Part shown: positions 1-7,115 of the stretch, piece by piece
Layout: each line of letters begins with the position of its first letter
Position numbering within the stretch: the first letter of the stretch is position 1
Source of the DNA: Bacillota bacterium
GTDB lineage: Bacteria; Bacillota; Clostridia; Peptostreptococcales; Anaerovoracaceae
DNA: 14,990 bases
Direction: 5' to 3'
Assembly (NCBI GenBank): GCA_029266295.1
Contig: JAQSXD010000033.1
Location: forward strand, 1-14,990
Made by a program: the position numbers and the translations under genes
The notes under the pieces: model-generated
What the model was told of the DNA's origin: nothing
What the model saw: the letters and a program-made list of their open reading frames with translations, nothing else
Database searches by the model: none

Positions 1-404
1 AGCAGGTTCTGAATTCGCATTGGTTATCTCGTCTGCATACGCAGGTAACGGATACCGGGAACGCAATGACTGATGATGAGATCATGGAATTCAGTAAAAG
101 TATAGAGCCAGAGATATTAAAAGAATATCGGATTGCTGTCGGTACCCAGACAAAGGAGATCCTGAAAAAATTAAAAGCTGAGGATATGAAGAAAAAAGTC
201 AAACCTGAATGTCTTGCAAGGATACGAAACGAACATGGGGTAACCGAGCATCCGGATAGCATCTGGCTGCTGGATTTTTGGGGAAAGAAGGATGTTGACG
301 GAATTATCCTGATGCCCATTACAAGGCACCAGCTCGTGCATATTAATGAGGGGCTTCATATTAAGGAAGCCATAAGAAGAAAAAACGTGTTCTATCGAAT
401 CTGA
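1..404 (+). CDS. DinB-like family protein, C-terminal part (5' end outside window)
   Basis: The frame is open from base 3 to a TGA at 402-404, and the ATG at 66 has no convincing ribosome binding site, so this is probably the C-terminal 133 or so residues of a gene that begins before the window. Visible blocks are HWLSRLH near the left edge, DSIWLLDFWGKKDV and, near the end, MPITRHQLVHINEGLHIK. The TRHxxVHxNE-type block and the alternating helical, charged sequence resemble DinB-superfamily (four-helix bundle, often metal-dependent) proteins, whose substrates are mostly unknown. That family call is from recollection of family patterns, not a search. There is no signal peptide or membrane segment in the visible part. 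It could instead be an unrelated helical protein. Confidence 0.55.
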   Translation, partial: QVLNSHWLSRLHTQVTDTGNAMTDDEIMEFSKSIEPEILKEYRIAVGTQTKEILKKLKAEDMKKKVKPECLARIRNEHGVTEHPDSIWLLDFWGKKDVDGIILMPITRHQLVHINEGLHIKEAIRRKNVFYRI

Positions 405-407
405 AAG

Positions 408-434
408 GAAGGGAGGAGCCAAGACCTTCCCTTC
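408..434 (+). terminator. Hairpin after the DinB-like gene, weak terminator candidate
   Basis: GAAGGGAGG (408-416) can pair with CCTTCCCTTC (within 426-434), including one G-U pair, around a 9-base loop four bases after the upstream stop codon. No U-tract follows (the next bases are GAAAGAG), so this is at best an imperfect terminator or a processing/stabilising hairpin. Confidence 0.3.
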
Positions 435-490
435 GAAAGAGTACGTTCTGCATCTTTGAAGCGTTAATCAGTGGATTGGAGGAGATCAGT

Positions 491-1648
491 ATGAAAAAGC
501 TTGTTCGATCAAGAGGAAACAAGGGCATGATGATGGCCCGTGCCTTTATTCTGACTCTTTTTTTGTTCCTTACAGGAATGCTGTTGATGGGATGCTCTCA
601 TGACGTTTCCAGTGAACGCAGTTATTTGCTCAGGGGAGAAAACGAGGAGTGGGCGGTCGATTATCAGATTACCTTCATCACCACGTTTCCGGAAGAAAAC
701 GGAAAACAATATGCTAAGAAGTCGAAATCAAATCGGATTACCATTACCTTTAAGAAAGATATCACGGAACTATCTGATATTAAGAACATGAAAATCAGTT
801 ACAAAGACAGCTTTGGCAGTGGTGGTTCCGAAGAACAAAACTATGATGAACCACTGGAAAAAACAGTGTTTCGCTTGGGTGGAGGCAGGTCGTCTTCCAA
901 ATCAGAACTCGTCGGATTTCTGGCAAAGCCAGAGAATTTCTATCAGGCAATGACAATTTACGGAAGTCCTGCTGGGGATGGTGCAGATAAAGCTTACGCA
1001 ACAGTGACGGTGGAAGCGGATGATCGAATACAGCAGATACAACTGAAGCGGGTCAGAGAAATCGCTCATAAAACCGCTTTCTTGGAAATATTAAAGGAGC
1101 AGATTTCAGGGATTCAGGTTCCAAGCTATTATTTCAGCGAACTTAATCTTGTCAAACCAGATTTACAATTGGTTAAGGTAAATACCAGTATTGCCACCGG
1201 TTGGCTCGCTAACAGTGAAGAAGGAAGCGCAGAACAGGCTCCTGAGGAATTATTTTATGAGTTTATGATCAAAAATGTAGCAAAATCTCAGATTGGAAAT
1301 TACTACCGTATGGGAATGGTCGATCTACAGATGATCCCAGGAAATCGTTTGAGCAGTATCATGAACCAAATTACCGGTCATCATTACAATGGGATTGACG
1401 GAGCGTCTGAGGCAGGTTTTGGGCTGATGACGAAAGGTGATTTTTTCAATTCCGGGGAGGAGTGCGAAATAATACTTTCATATGATCTGCAACCATATGA
1501 AACAGCGAATCTGAATGAACGTAACGCCCTTTCTGAAGAGCAGAAGAAGGAACTTCTGGATTGTGCTTTGGATGCGGTATTTATCATAAAATATAAGGGA
1601 GAGCCCATCGCTCAGTTTAATCTGGAGGACTACACTTCGATTTCTTAG
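491..1648 (+). CDS. Putative secreted lipoprotein of unknown function
   Basis: 385 residues. A basic N-terminus (MKKLVRSRGNKG) is followed by a hydrophobic stretch and a lipobox LLMGC with the lipidation cysteine at residue 35, so the protein should be exported by Sec, lipidated and anchored on the outer face of the membrane. I chose ATG 491 over the in-frame TTG at 476 because GGAGGAG (478-484) lies six bases upstream of it and overlaps the TTG. The mature part is mixed alpha/beta with no motif I recognise. It contains a glycine/serine-rich piece (around residues 104-135) and ends in a short segment (IIKYKGEPIAQFNLEDY) typical of the last strand of a beta domain. It is followed after 33 bases by the DUF2164 gene on the same strand, so the two may be cotranscribed. 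Function unknown; export and lipidation are well supported. Confidence 0.8.
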   Translation: MKKLVRSRGNKGMMMARAFILTLFLFLTGMLLMGCSHDVSSERSYLLRGENEEWAVDYQITFITTFPEENGKQYAKKSKSNRITITFKKDITELSDIKNMKISYKDSFGSGGSEEQNYDEPLEKTVFRLGGGRSSSKSELVGFLAKPENFYQAMTIYGSPAGDGADKAYATVTVEADDRIQQIQLKRVREIAHKTAFLEILKEQISGIQVPSYYFSELNLVKPDLQLVKVNTSIATGWLANSEEGSAEQAPEELFYEFMIKNVAKSQIGNYYRMGMVDLQMIPGNRLSSIMNQITGHHYNGIDGASEAGFGLMTKGDFFNSGEECEIILSYDLQPYETANLNERNALSEEQKKELLDCALDAVFIIKYKGEPIAQFNLEDYTSIS

Positions 1649-1681
1649 ATTCAAAATAACGTACTACAATGGAGAAAAACG

Positions 1682-1915
1682 ATGAAGAAGCAACAACGGA
1701 TCAAATTATCCAAAGAAACAAAAGATCATATGATCGCGGAAATAAAACGGTATTATCTAAACGAAAGAGATGAGGAACTAGGGGATTTAGCCGCAGCTCT
1801 TTTTCTTGATTTTATCATCGAGGAGCTGGCACCTGAATTCTACAATCAGGGTGTATATGATTCCAGCAATTTCATGAAAGATAAAAGTGAGGATTTACTC
1901 ACGATTCAAATCTAA
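1682..1915 (+). CDS. DUF2164 domain protein
   Basis: 77 residues, the usual length of DUF2164 proteins, which are small cytoplasmic proteins of unknown function. The family signature is visible: IKRYYLNERDEELGDLAAA, then LFLDFIIEELAPEFYNQGVYD. The E-x-G-D-L-A and Y-N-Q-G-V blocks are the most diagnostic. GGAG at 1671-1674 precedes the ATG by seven bases. The gene sits 33 bases after the lipoprotein and 33 bases before the AEC transporter, so the three could form one transcript ending at the terminator at 2934-2977. Nothing in the context indicates a function. Confidence 0.85.
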   Translation: MKKQQRIKLSKETKDHMIAEIKRYYLNERDEELGDLAAALFLDFIIEELAPEFYNQGVYDSSNFMKDKSEDLLTIQI

Positions 1916-1948
1916 AAACGAAACTGCTGGAAGCAAAGAAAGGCCGCT

Positions 1949-2872
1949 ATGAACTATTTTAATGTTATCAATGAAATTATTGCACTCATTCTTCTAATGC
2001 TGCTGGGATTTGTCTGCTATAAGATCAAGCTGTTTAACAAACAGTCTTCCCAGATGATGAGTACTCTTGTTATTAAAATTACCTTTCCTTTATTGATCAT
2101 CGTATCAATGAATCGAGAATTTACAAAAGAACTGATGCATAACAGTCTTGCCCTAATCGGAATTTCTATTGTTGCTTATGCAGTCATTTTGTTTTTTGCT
2201 GAATGGTGGGGACGAAAAACCCAAAAGCCTCATGAGAAATCTGCAGTTCTAAAGTGGATCTTTGTCTTTGGGAACTGCTCTTTTATGGGGTTTCCGGTGG
2301 TGAATGCAATCTACGGGAGTGTGGGCGTATTCTATGCCGCAATCTTCAATATGTTTTATATTTTCCTAATGTTTTCTTACGGCATTGCCATTTTGCAGAA
2401 GGGGGCGTTTAAAACAGTCTGGAAAAGCTTGCTCAATCCCGGCTTGATTGCAACAATCATAGGGTTTGCAATGTTCTCATTTCATTTGACGCTGCCTTAT
2501 GTGATTATAAGGCCTATGCAAATGGTCAGCGATATGACGATTCCTCTGGCGCTAATCGTAACGGGGATCAGTCTCGCTCAGATTCCACTGCGTGAGCTTA
2601 TTCGGCCTGTTGACATTTGGGTTGTCAGTTTTCTGAGGCTGATCCTGCTGCCTGCTTCGGTGCTGCTCATTCTTCCGCGGTTCCATTTGAATCAGTATCT
2701 GATCGCTATACCGGCAATCCTGCTGGGTACGCCAGCTGCATTGACAGCGGGAGCATTTGCGATGAACTACGGGCTTGATGATCAGCTCGCGAGCAAGGGT
2801 GTGGTACTGACCAATTTTCTATCCGTCATCACGATGCCCATTGTAGTATGGGCCGTCATGCTGGTGATATAA
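1949..2872 (+). CDS. AEC-family transporter (auxin efflux carrier fold)
   Basis: 307 residues, almost entirely hydrophobic, with about ten predicted membrane helices, the normal size of the bacterial AEC (PF03547) family. The first helix (ALILLMLLGFVCYKIKLFN) and the following S-x-x-M-S-x-L-V-I-K-I-T-F-P-x-L-I block are typical. The sequences GNCSFMGFPVVNAIYG in the first half and GTPAALTAGAFAMNYGLD near the end correspond to the conserved discontinuous-helix regions. Bacterial members export or import small organic acids such as malate, but the substrate cannot be read from the sequence. AAAGG at 1939-1943 precedes the ATG by five bases. It is the last gene before a terminator, and it may be cotranscribed with the two genes upstream. 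Confidence 0.88.
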   Translation: MNYFNVINEIIALILLMLLGFVCYKIKLFNKQSSQMMSTLVIKITFPLLIIVSMNREFTKELMHNSLALIGISIVAYAVILFFAEWWGRKTQKPHEKSAVLKWIFVFGNCSFMGFPVVNAIYGSVGVFYAAIFNMFYIFLMFSYGIAILQKGAFKTVWKSLLNPGLIATIIGFAMFSFHLTLPYVIIRPMQMVSDMTIPLALIVTGISLAQIPLRELIRPVDIWVVSFLRLILLPASVLLILPRFHLNQYLIAIPAILLGTPAALTAGAFAMNYGLDDQLASKGVVLTNFLSVITMPIVVWAVMLVI

Positions 2873-2933
2873 GCCGGGTAAACGAGTTAATGAAATAGTA
2901 TCTGAAGAATAAACGTGTATCTTTATCAGATTG

Positions 2934-2977
2934 AAAAGTGTGAAGAGAAATCTCTGATTCCTTATTCACACTTTTTT
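2934..2977 (+). terminator. Intrinsic terminator after the AEC transporter gene
   Basis: An 11-bp perfect stem pairs AAAAGTGTGAA (2934-2944) with TTCACACTTTT (2965-2975). The T-run continues to 2977. The 20-base loop contains a small AGAGA/TCTCT palindrome. It lies 61 bases past the AEC stop codon and separates that transcript from the sigma-factor operon. Confidence 0.75.
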
Positions 2978-3013
2978 GACTTTTAAAATTAATTTATACA
3001 AGATTAATTTTTC

Positions 3014-3041
3014 TGTAACGAAATTTCATTTTATCCGATAT
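3014..3041 (+). promoter_or_regulatory. Candidate ECF-type (self-regulated) promoter of the sigma/anti-sigma operon
   Basis: TGTAAC (3014-3019), a 16-base spacer and CGATAT (3036-3041) resemble ECF promoters, which have an AAC-type -35 and a CG-type -10 (Bacillus SigX/SigW/SigV class). It lies just before the Shine-Dalgarno AGGAGGG (3051-3057) and the sigma gene start at 3064. Autoregulation is the usual arrangement for such operons, so this is inferred from similarity plus position. Confidence 0.45.
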
Positions 3042-3063
3042 ATGCAGTGAAGGAGGGTCGTAC

Positions 3064-3546
3064 ATGTTTGAAACAGAGGATATCTATCAGGAATACGCCC
3101 AAATCATATTTAAATATCTCATGAGCCTTTGCAGTGATGCGAACCTTGCGGAAGAGCTTACTCAAGAAACCTTTTATCAGGCAATAAAGTCATCCAAACG
3201 GTATGATGGCAGCTGCAAGATTTCAACGTGGCTCTGTCAGATTGCAAAACATTTGTGGTATCAAGAGTTGGATCAGAGGAAAAGAAAAGGGACAGTGCTT
3301 TTAGAGGAGCATTTCGTTTCAGATGAATTAACTCCTGAGGAACAAGCAGGACTTTCTCTGGAAAAAATGGAACTCTTTAAAGCAGTTCACTTTTTGGATG
3401 TGACAGCGAAGGAAGTCGTTTTACTTCGAATTACAGGTGCCTTCAGTTTCCGTGAAATCGGAGAAATATTCGAGAAGAATGAAAATTGGGCAAGGGTTAC
3501 ATTTTACCGTGCAAAACAGAAAATTATGAAAGGACATAAGAAATGA
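3064..3546 (+). CDS. ECF RNA polymerase sigma factor
   Basis: 160 residues, typical of ECF (extracytoplasmic function) sigma factors, which have only regions 2 and 4. Region 2 spans roughly residues 8-77, with EELTQETFYQAIKS (core-binding and -10 recognition helices), then STWLCQIAKHLWYQELDQRK. Region 4 spans roughly residues 108-157. Its helix-turn-helix is SFREIGEIFEKNENWARV, which contacts the -35 element, followed by TFYRAKQKI. AGGAGGG is six bases from the ATG. The stop codon overlaps the start of the anti-sigma gene (ATGA), the standard coupling for a sigma and its inhibitor. The regulon is unknown. The neighbouring DUF4397 gene has no matching promoter that I can see. Confidence 0.92.
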   Translation: MFETEDIYQEYAQIIFKYLMSLCSDANLAEELTQETFYQAIKSSKRYDGSCKISTWLCQIAKHLWYQELDQRKRKGTVLLEEHFVSDELTPEEQAGLSLEKMELFKAVHFLDVTAKEVVLLRITGAFSFREIGEIFEKNENWARVTFYRAKQKIMKGHKK

Positions 3547-4169
3547 AGTGTGAAATTATACAAGATTTAATACCCAGCTATATAGACGGTCTGACAAGTG
3601 ATGAAAGCAACCACGAAGTGGAGGAGCATTTTAAGACGTGCTCCAATTGTGCTGCCATATGCGAACAAATGAAAGGAGAATTTCACCCCGATCGCTCGAA
3701 GTTGAATTCGGATGAGGTAAAGACTGCAATAAGGCCATTTAAGAAATTAAATAATAGGATACTTCAGTCTGTTTTGATTACGCTTGCAGTCTGTGCCTTT
3801 GCCGTGATTTGCTATTTTTATTTTTTCGCAATCGGATGGATGGTGGATTCCAAAGACATGGAGATCTCCTACGCAGTCGAAGATGGAGCGCTTCGTATCA
3901 ATTTCGAACTGACCGACGGAATGGTACTTACTGCATGGAGTGATCGCAGCAGCTTTCCCAATTCTTCCTTCTCCTTTCGAGAGTGCTACAGCAGCGTGCT
4001 TGATGACAGAGGTGAACATCCAAACCAGTTTTCCCATGGGATACAACACTTTAATGAGGATGAATCGGTGAGGCCTTTTACGGAGGAGGATCTGGTCATT
4101 CTGAAATTCAAAGATAAGACCGAGATCTTACACTTGAAGAAAATTGCTGAAGACATGGGCCTGCAATAG
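3543..4169 (+). CDS. Membrane anti-sigma factor with zf-HC2 domain
   Basis: 208 residues. The N-terminal cytoplasmic domain has the zinc-binding anti-sigma (ZAS/zf-HC2) pattern: Cys3, then His29-x3-Cys33-x2-Cys36 in EEHFKTCSNCAAIC. It would bind and hold the sigma factor encoded just upstream. A single membrane helix spans about residues 74-97 (SVLITLAVCAFAVICYFYFF). The remaining 110 or so residues should lie outside the membrane and act as the sensor or the site of regulated release; this part matches no family I recognise. The start overlaps the sigma stop by four bases, so the two are translationally coupled. What signal releases the sigma factor is not visible. Confidence 0.88.
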   Translation: MKCEIIQDLIPSYIDGLTSDESNHEVEEHFKTCSNCAAICEQMKGEFHPDRSKLNSDEVKTAIRPFKKLNNRILQSVLITLAVCAFAVICYFYFFAIGWMVDSKDMEISYAVEDGALRINFELTDGMVLTAWSDRSSFPNSSFSFRECYSSVLDDRGEHPNQFSHGIQHFNEDESVRPFTEEDLVILKFKDKTEILHLKKIAEDMGLQ

Positions 4170-4236
4170 CTAGTGGTTCGTTTTTGAAGAAAAATGGAAT
4201 GTTTCATGGCAGGGATCGACTTTTGCGAGATGGGGA

Positions 4237-4313
4237 TTGACACGATCAGAATAGGAACATATCCATAATTGGCGCATATGTTATTAAGGATGATAAAAAT
4301 CTAATATCATATG
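4237..4313 (+). promoter_or_regulatory. Upstream region of the DUF4397 gene: promoter elements and an inverted repeat
   Basis: A perfect TTGACA lies at 4237-4242, but the only element at 17 bases is TATCCA, a poor -10. CATATGTTATTA (4275-4286) and TAATATCATATG (4302-4313) form a 12-bp inverted repeat with one mismatch and a 15-base loop, ending just before the Shine-Dalgarno (GGAGGTGA, 4315-4322). It may be an operator or an mRNA hairpin. The left arm also fits a sigma-K-like -10 (CATANNNTA), with AC 16 bases upstream at 4257-4258. The inverted repeat itself is direct sequence evidence; its role is inferred. Confidence 0.4.
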
Positions 4314-4326
4314 TGGAGGTGATAGA

Positions 4327-4965
4327 ATGTATTCTAACACAAACAACATTGACCATGGGATGCAATTCCACAGAGCGCCTACAACGGGATATATCCGTGT
4401 TCTGCATGCGTCTCCCGATGCTCCAAATGTGGATGTGTATGCTAATGATGATCTGATCGCAGCCGATTTGGCCTTTGGTGAAAGTACTGATTATATTGCT
4501 GCGGCTCCGGGGGATTACATCATAACCGTCTATGCTGCGGGCACACAAGAAAATCCTGTACTGAGCAACACGCTCACTTTGGAAGAGAATGCAAACGCAA
4601 CAGTTGCTGCTATTGGAACTCTGGATGATTTGCAACTTTTGGCTATTCCGGATTCGGATTTGGTAATGGAAGCAGGAACTCCAATGGTTCGCTTCGTGCA
4701 CCTTTCCCCCAACGCACCGGCCGTTGATGTGACGCTCCCCACAGGGAGGCTTCTTTTCAGCGATGTGGCATTTTCACAGCGAACGCCCTATATTCCGGCT
4801 CCCCCCAGAACATATACGCTCCAAGTCAGAGTTGCCGGAAGCCCTGATGTAGTACTTACCGTACCGGACGTGACCTTTGAGCCGAGCATGATGTACACGA
4901 TCTATGCGATCGGCCTTGCAGGGGATGAACCTGCACTACAGGCTCTGCTGCTAACTGATAGATAG
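4327..4965 (+). CDS. DUF4397 protein with two tandem domains
   Basis: 212 residues made of two similar beta-sandwich-like DUF4397 repeats. The first begins at about residue 22 with IRVLHASPDAPNVDVYAN and the second at about residue 121 with VRFVHLSPNAPAVDVT. Each is followed by the F-x-x-x-T-x-Y-x-x-x-P-x-x-Y family pattern (FGESTDYIAAAPGDY, then FSQRTPYIPAPPRTY). The family is usually found in secreted or surface proteins of unknown function. Here the N-terminus (MYSNTNNIDHGMQFHRAP) has no signal peptide, membrane helix or anchor, so if it is exported the route is not visible. GGAGGTGA lies five bases before the ATG. It is a single-gene unit between the inverted repeat at 4275-4313 and the terminator at 4975-5016. 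Confidence 0.88.
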   Translation: MYSNTNNIDHGMQFHRAPTTGYIRVLHASPDAPNVDVYANDDLIAADLAFGESTDYIAAAPGDYIITVYAAGTQENPVLSNTLTLEENANATVAAIGTLDDLQLLAIPDSDLVMEAGTPMVRFVHLSPNAPAVDVTLPTGRLLFSDVAFSQRTPYIPAPPRTYTLQVRVAGSPDVVLTVPDVTFEPSMMYTIYAIGLAGDEPALQALLLTDR

Positions 4966-4974
4966 TGTGAAAAG

Positions 4975-5016
4975 CACCCCAAACGTTAGAAATTAACGAA
5001 TATTGGGGTGTTTTTT
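4975..5016. terminator. Intrinsic terminator, probably bidirectional
   Basis: CACCCCAA (4975-4982) pairs with TTGGGGTG (5003-5010), with an inner CGTTA/TAACG stem (4984-4988 and 4994-4998) and six T residues at 5011-5016. On the minus strand the same stem is followed by CTTTTC. The DUF4397 gene ends at 4965 on one side and the convergent permease ends at 5025 on the other, so it is placed to stop both. Confidence 0.85.
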
Positions 5017-5024
5017 ATGGGAAA

Positions 5025-6893
5025 TTATCGTTTGGAGGGGTGCTTCTGAAAGTAATGATCATCTTTCAGCTGAAGCGGCATATTGCTAACAACAATATGC
5101 TTATGCTTCAGCAATTTTTTTTCAATATACTTTCGTGTATTCCCATGAAGCAGAGCATGCCACCATTTCTTCACGATAAAACTTGAAAGCAACACCGTAA
5201 TCATATCACCGGGTGTATGATCATACTCAGCAGATTCAATAAAGCGAATCAGAGGTTCAACTACCTTTCTGTAGGGTGAGAGCTTAATGACCAGCGGGAT
5301 GTCAGTGTTTAGCTTATTGTACTTCTCCAGGATTATTTTTCCGTCCTCCTCGCTCATCACCACGGTAAATGCAGTCACCTCATCGCAGATCGTTCTTGCA
5401 TATCTCAGAGCGCGCACGCTGGCTACATTAATACTTTCGATGGGTACGATGATCTTGTTATGATACTCGAGCTTTGAGAGATCAGCAGTTTCGTATTCGG
5501 TTCCCTTGATCTTAAGTTGTTCTCTCACTGCTATATAGTGCACGTAAACTTTCTTTTGAAGAAATACCATGACGGGTATGAGAATGATGATGATCCAGGA
5601 ACCTTCCTCGAATTTTGCAAAGGCAATGATTACCACCACCGTCGCTGTGAGCAGGGCACCGAATCCATTTATTACTGCCTTGTAGTGCCAATTTTTGCTT
5701 CGCTCTCGCCGCCATTTTATAAACATCCCGCTTTGGGACAACGTAAAGGAAATAAAAACGCCTACGGCGTACAGACCAATCAATGAAGTCACGTTTGCTT
5801 GAAAGCCTATAATCAGCAGTGCTGAGGCTGCAGACAGGAGCAGGATGCCGTTGTCATAGCTGAGTTTATCACCTCTCATGCTAAGCTGCTGCGGCGCGTA
5901 TTTTTCTTTTGCCATGACAGCGATCAACATGGGAAAACCGGTATAAGCTGTATTTGCAGCCAGGATCAAGATCACAAAGGTCGTGGCGGTGATGTAGTAA
6001 AAGAAAAAACTGTGACCGAAAATCTCTTCTGCGATGAGGATCAGCATAGCCCCTTCCTCGCCTGGGATCACGTGATAATAATTGGCGATAACCGAAGTTC
6101 CTCCAAACAGCAGCAAAATGATCATTGATAGGATGAGCAGTACGGTTTTGGCATATTTTGTCGACGGATCTTTAAAGTTGGGCACTGCGTTGCTTACAGC
6201 TTCCACTCCCGTGAGAGCGGTACAGCCACTGGCAAATGCTTTTAGCATGATCAGCAGGCTTATGGTTCCCAGAGGTTTTTCAAAATTTGGTTCGTTGGGA
6301 ATATAGCCGTTCCACAGCTTGATGGCACCTCCGATGATCAGGATTACAATCCCTAAAATAAATGCATAAGCTGGAACTCCAAATACCTTCGAGGACTCTC
6401 TGATGCCGCGCAGATTCCCGATCATCAGTAGGATGACCAGTGCTGACGCAATCATCACACGATAAGGCTGAAGCCCTCCAAATGCAGAAGTAATCTGTTC
6501 AACGCCAGATGAAACGCTGACAGCCACCGTTAAGATGTAGTCTGCTGCCAAGGCAGCACCGGCGATCATTCCGGCTGTATCTCCTAAGTTTTCCTTGGAA
6601 ACCATAAAAGCACCGCCGCCATTGGGGTAGCAGTCGATGGTCTGTCTGTAGGAAAGCATCAAAACCAATAAAAGACCGATGATACAGCCTGACAGGAGCG
6701 ACATTTGCCCGTAAGCGGCGGCCCCGATCATGGGAATCAATACGAGAAGCATCTCCTGGCCCGCATAAGCAACGGAAGAGATTGCGTCTGAGGACAGAAT
6801 GGGCAGTCCCCAAAGAATCCCTAGTTTTTCGCCGTGCAAGTCAGATGTTTTCAATGGTTTTCCTAAAATAATCTTCCTTAATTTGTCTATCAT
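5025..6893 (-). CDS. kimA: KimA-type (YdaO) APC-superfamily potassium importer
   Basis: 622 residues from ATG at 6893-6891; a TTG at 6917 would add eight residues. The family (Bacillus KimA, about 607 residues) is a proton-coupled, high-affinity K+ importer with 12 membrane helices and a cytoplasmic C-terminal domain; both parts are present here. Recognisable blocks are IILGKPLK, LSSDAISSVAYAGQEML, YPNGGGAFMVSKENLGD, GAALAADYILTVAVSVSSG, LLIMLKAFASGCTALTGVEA and AVGVFISFTLSQSGM. Counting from the ATG, the Asp and Tyr of SSDAISSVAY fall at 36 and 43, the same numbers as the K+-site residues I recall for Bacillus KimA. That supports ATG over TTG. After the membrane part, a soluble alpha/beta domain runs from about residue 455 (IIVPIESINVASVRALRYAR onward) to the end. 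It is divergent from kdpD-kdpE. Specific K+ transport is inferred from similarity; a different APC substrate is possible. Confidence 0.85.
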   Translation of the reverse strand: MIDKLRKIILGKPLKTSDLHGEKLGILWGLPILSSDAISSVAYAGQEMLLVLIPMIGAAAYGQMSLLSGCIIGLLLVLMLSYRQTIDCYPNGGGAFMVSKENLGDTAGMIAGAALAADYILTVAVSVSSGVEQITSAFGGLQPYRVMIASALVILLMIGNLRGIRESSKVFGVPAYAFILGIVILIIGGAIKLWNGYIPNEPNFEKPLGTISLLIMLKAFASGCTALTGVEAVSNAVPNFKDPSTKYAKTVLLILSMIILLLFGGTSVIANYYHVIPGEEGAMLILIAEEIFGHSFFFYYITATTFVILILAANTAYTGFPMLIAVMAKEKYAPQQLSMRGDKLSYDNGILLLSAASALLIIGFQANVTSLIGLYAVGVFISFTLSQSGMFIKWRRERSKNWHYKAVINGFGALLTATVVVIIAFAKFEEGSWIIIILIPVMVFLQKKVYVHYIAVREQLKIKGTEYETADLSKLEYHNKIIVPIESINVASVRALRYARTICDEVTAFTVVMSEEDGKIILEKYNKLNTDIPLVIKLSPYRKVVEPLIRFIESAEYDHTPGDMITVLLSSFIVKKWWHALLHGNTRKYIEKKLLKHKHIVVSNMPLQLKDDHYFQKHPSKR

Positions 6894-6936
6894 AATTACG
6901 TCACTGCTAATTTTCAAGGCAGTGAATTCCCTCCAG
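6894..6936 (-). promoter_or_regulatory. Permease leader: Shine-Dalgarno separated from ATG by a hairpin
   Basis: On the minus strand the only good ribosome binding site is GGAGGG (6934-6929). It is 35 bases from the family-consistent ATG (6893) and 11 bases from a TTG (6917). Between them TCACTGC and GCAGTGA (plus-strand 6901-6907 and 6919-6925) form a perfect 7-bp stem with an 11-base loop holding the TTG. If the hairpin forms, the unpaired spacing from GGAGGG to ATG is 3 + 7 = 10 bases, so the helix could deliver the ribosome to the ATG. Alternatively, translation starts at the TTG and the hairpin inhibits it. Confidence 0.5.
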
Positions 6937-6995
6937 TTACACTTAAATATTGATCCAAAATAAAAAATATCGTACTTAACAATAACGATAACTGA

Positions 6996-7050
6996 TTGTA
7001 AATTAAAATAGTATAAAGAAAACTGATCAGGGCATTAAGAAAGTATAAAG
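6996..7050. promoter_or_regulatory. Direct repeats in the divergent kimA/kdpD region, candidate KdpE operators
   Basis: AGTATAAAG occurs at 7010-7018 and again at 7042-7050, exactly 32 bases (three helical turns) apart. Read on the minus strand each begins TTTATAC, and the first is followed by TTTACA (7002-6997). The Escherichia coli KdpE site is remembered as TTTATA-N5-TTTACA, so the half-site matches but the spacing here is 9. The same intergenic segment holds three period-6 TAAC repeats at 6976-6992. Binding by KdpE is inferred. Confidence 0.4.
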
Positions 7051-7065
7051 AGTTTCAAAAATCCA

Positions 7066-7093
7066 TTGATTTTAACAGCAGATCAAGTAGAAT
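7066..7093 (+). promoter_or_regulatory. Candidate sigma-A promoter of kdpD-kdpE
   Basis: TTGATT (7066-7071), a 16-base spacer and TAGAAT (7088-7093) match the consensus at 4 and 5 of 6 positions. Transcription would start near 7100, giving a very short leader before the ATG at 7116 with GGCGGTGAT (7101-7109) as ribosome binding site. The AGTATAAAG repeats lie directly upstream, where an activator would be expected. Confidence 0.4.
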
Positions 7094-7115
7094 ACTCTCA
7101 GGCGGTGATGATAGA

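Noticed and set aside
476..490. TTG 476 as start of the lipoprotein
   Set aside because: The Shine-Dalgarno GGAGGAG overlaps this codon and is correctly spaced for ATG 491.
4194..4268. 24-codon ORF between the anti-sigma and DUF4397 genes
   Set aside because: No ribosome binding site before its ATG, no recognisable similarity, and length within chance expectation.
4246..4701. 151-codon minus-strand ORF across the DUF4397 gene
   Set aside because: It overlaps a recognised family with clear repeats and a good ribosome binding site on the other strand. Its protein has no recognisable motif, so it is an antisense shadow.
6918..7115. c-di-AMP (ydaO-yuaA) riboswitch before the KimA-like gene
   Set aside because: Expected from Bacillus kimA, but the region is shared with the divergent kdpD and I cannot find the riboswitch's conserved core. 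A covariance-model scan would settle it.
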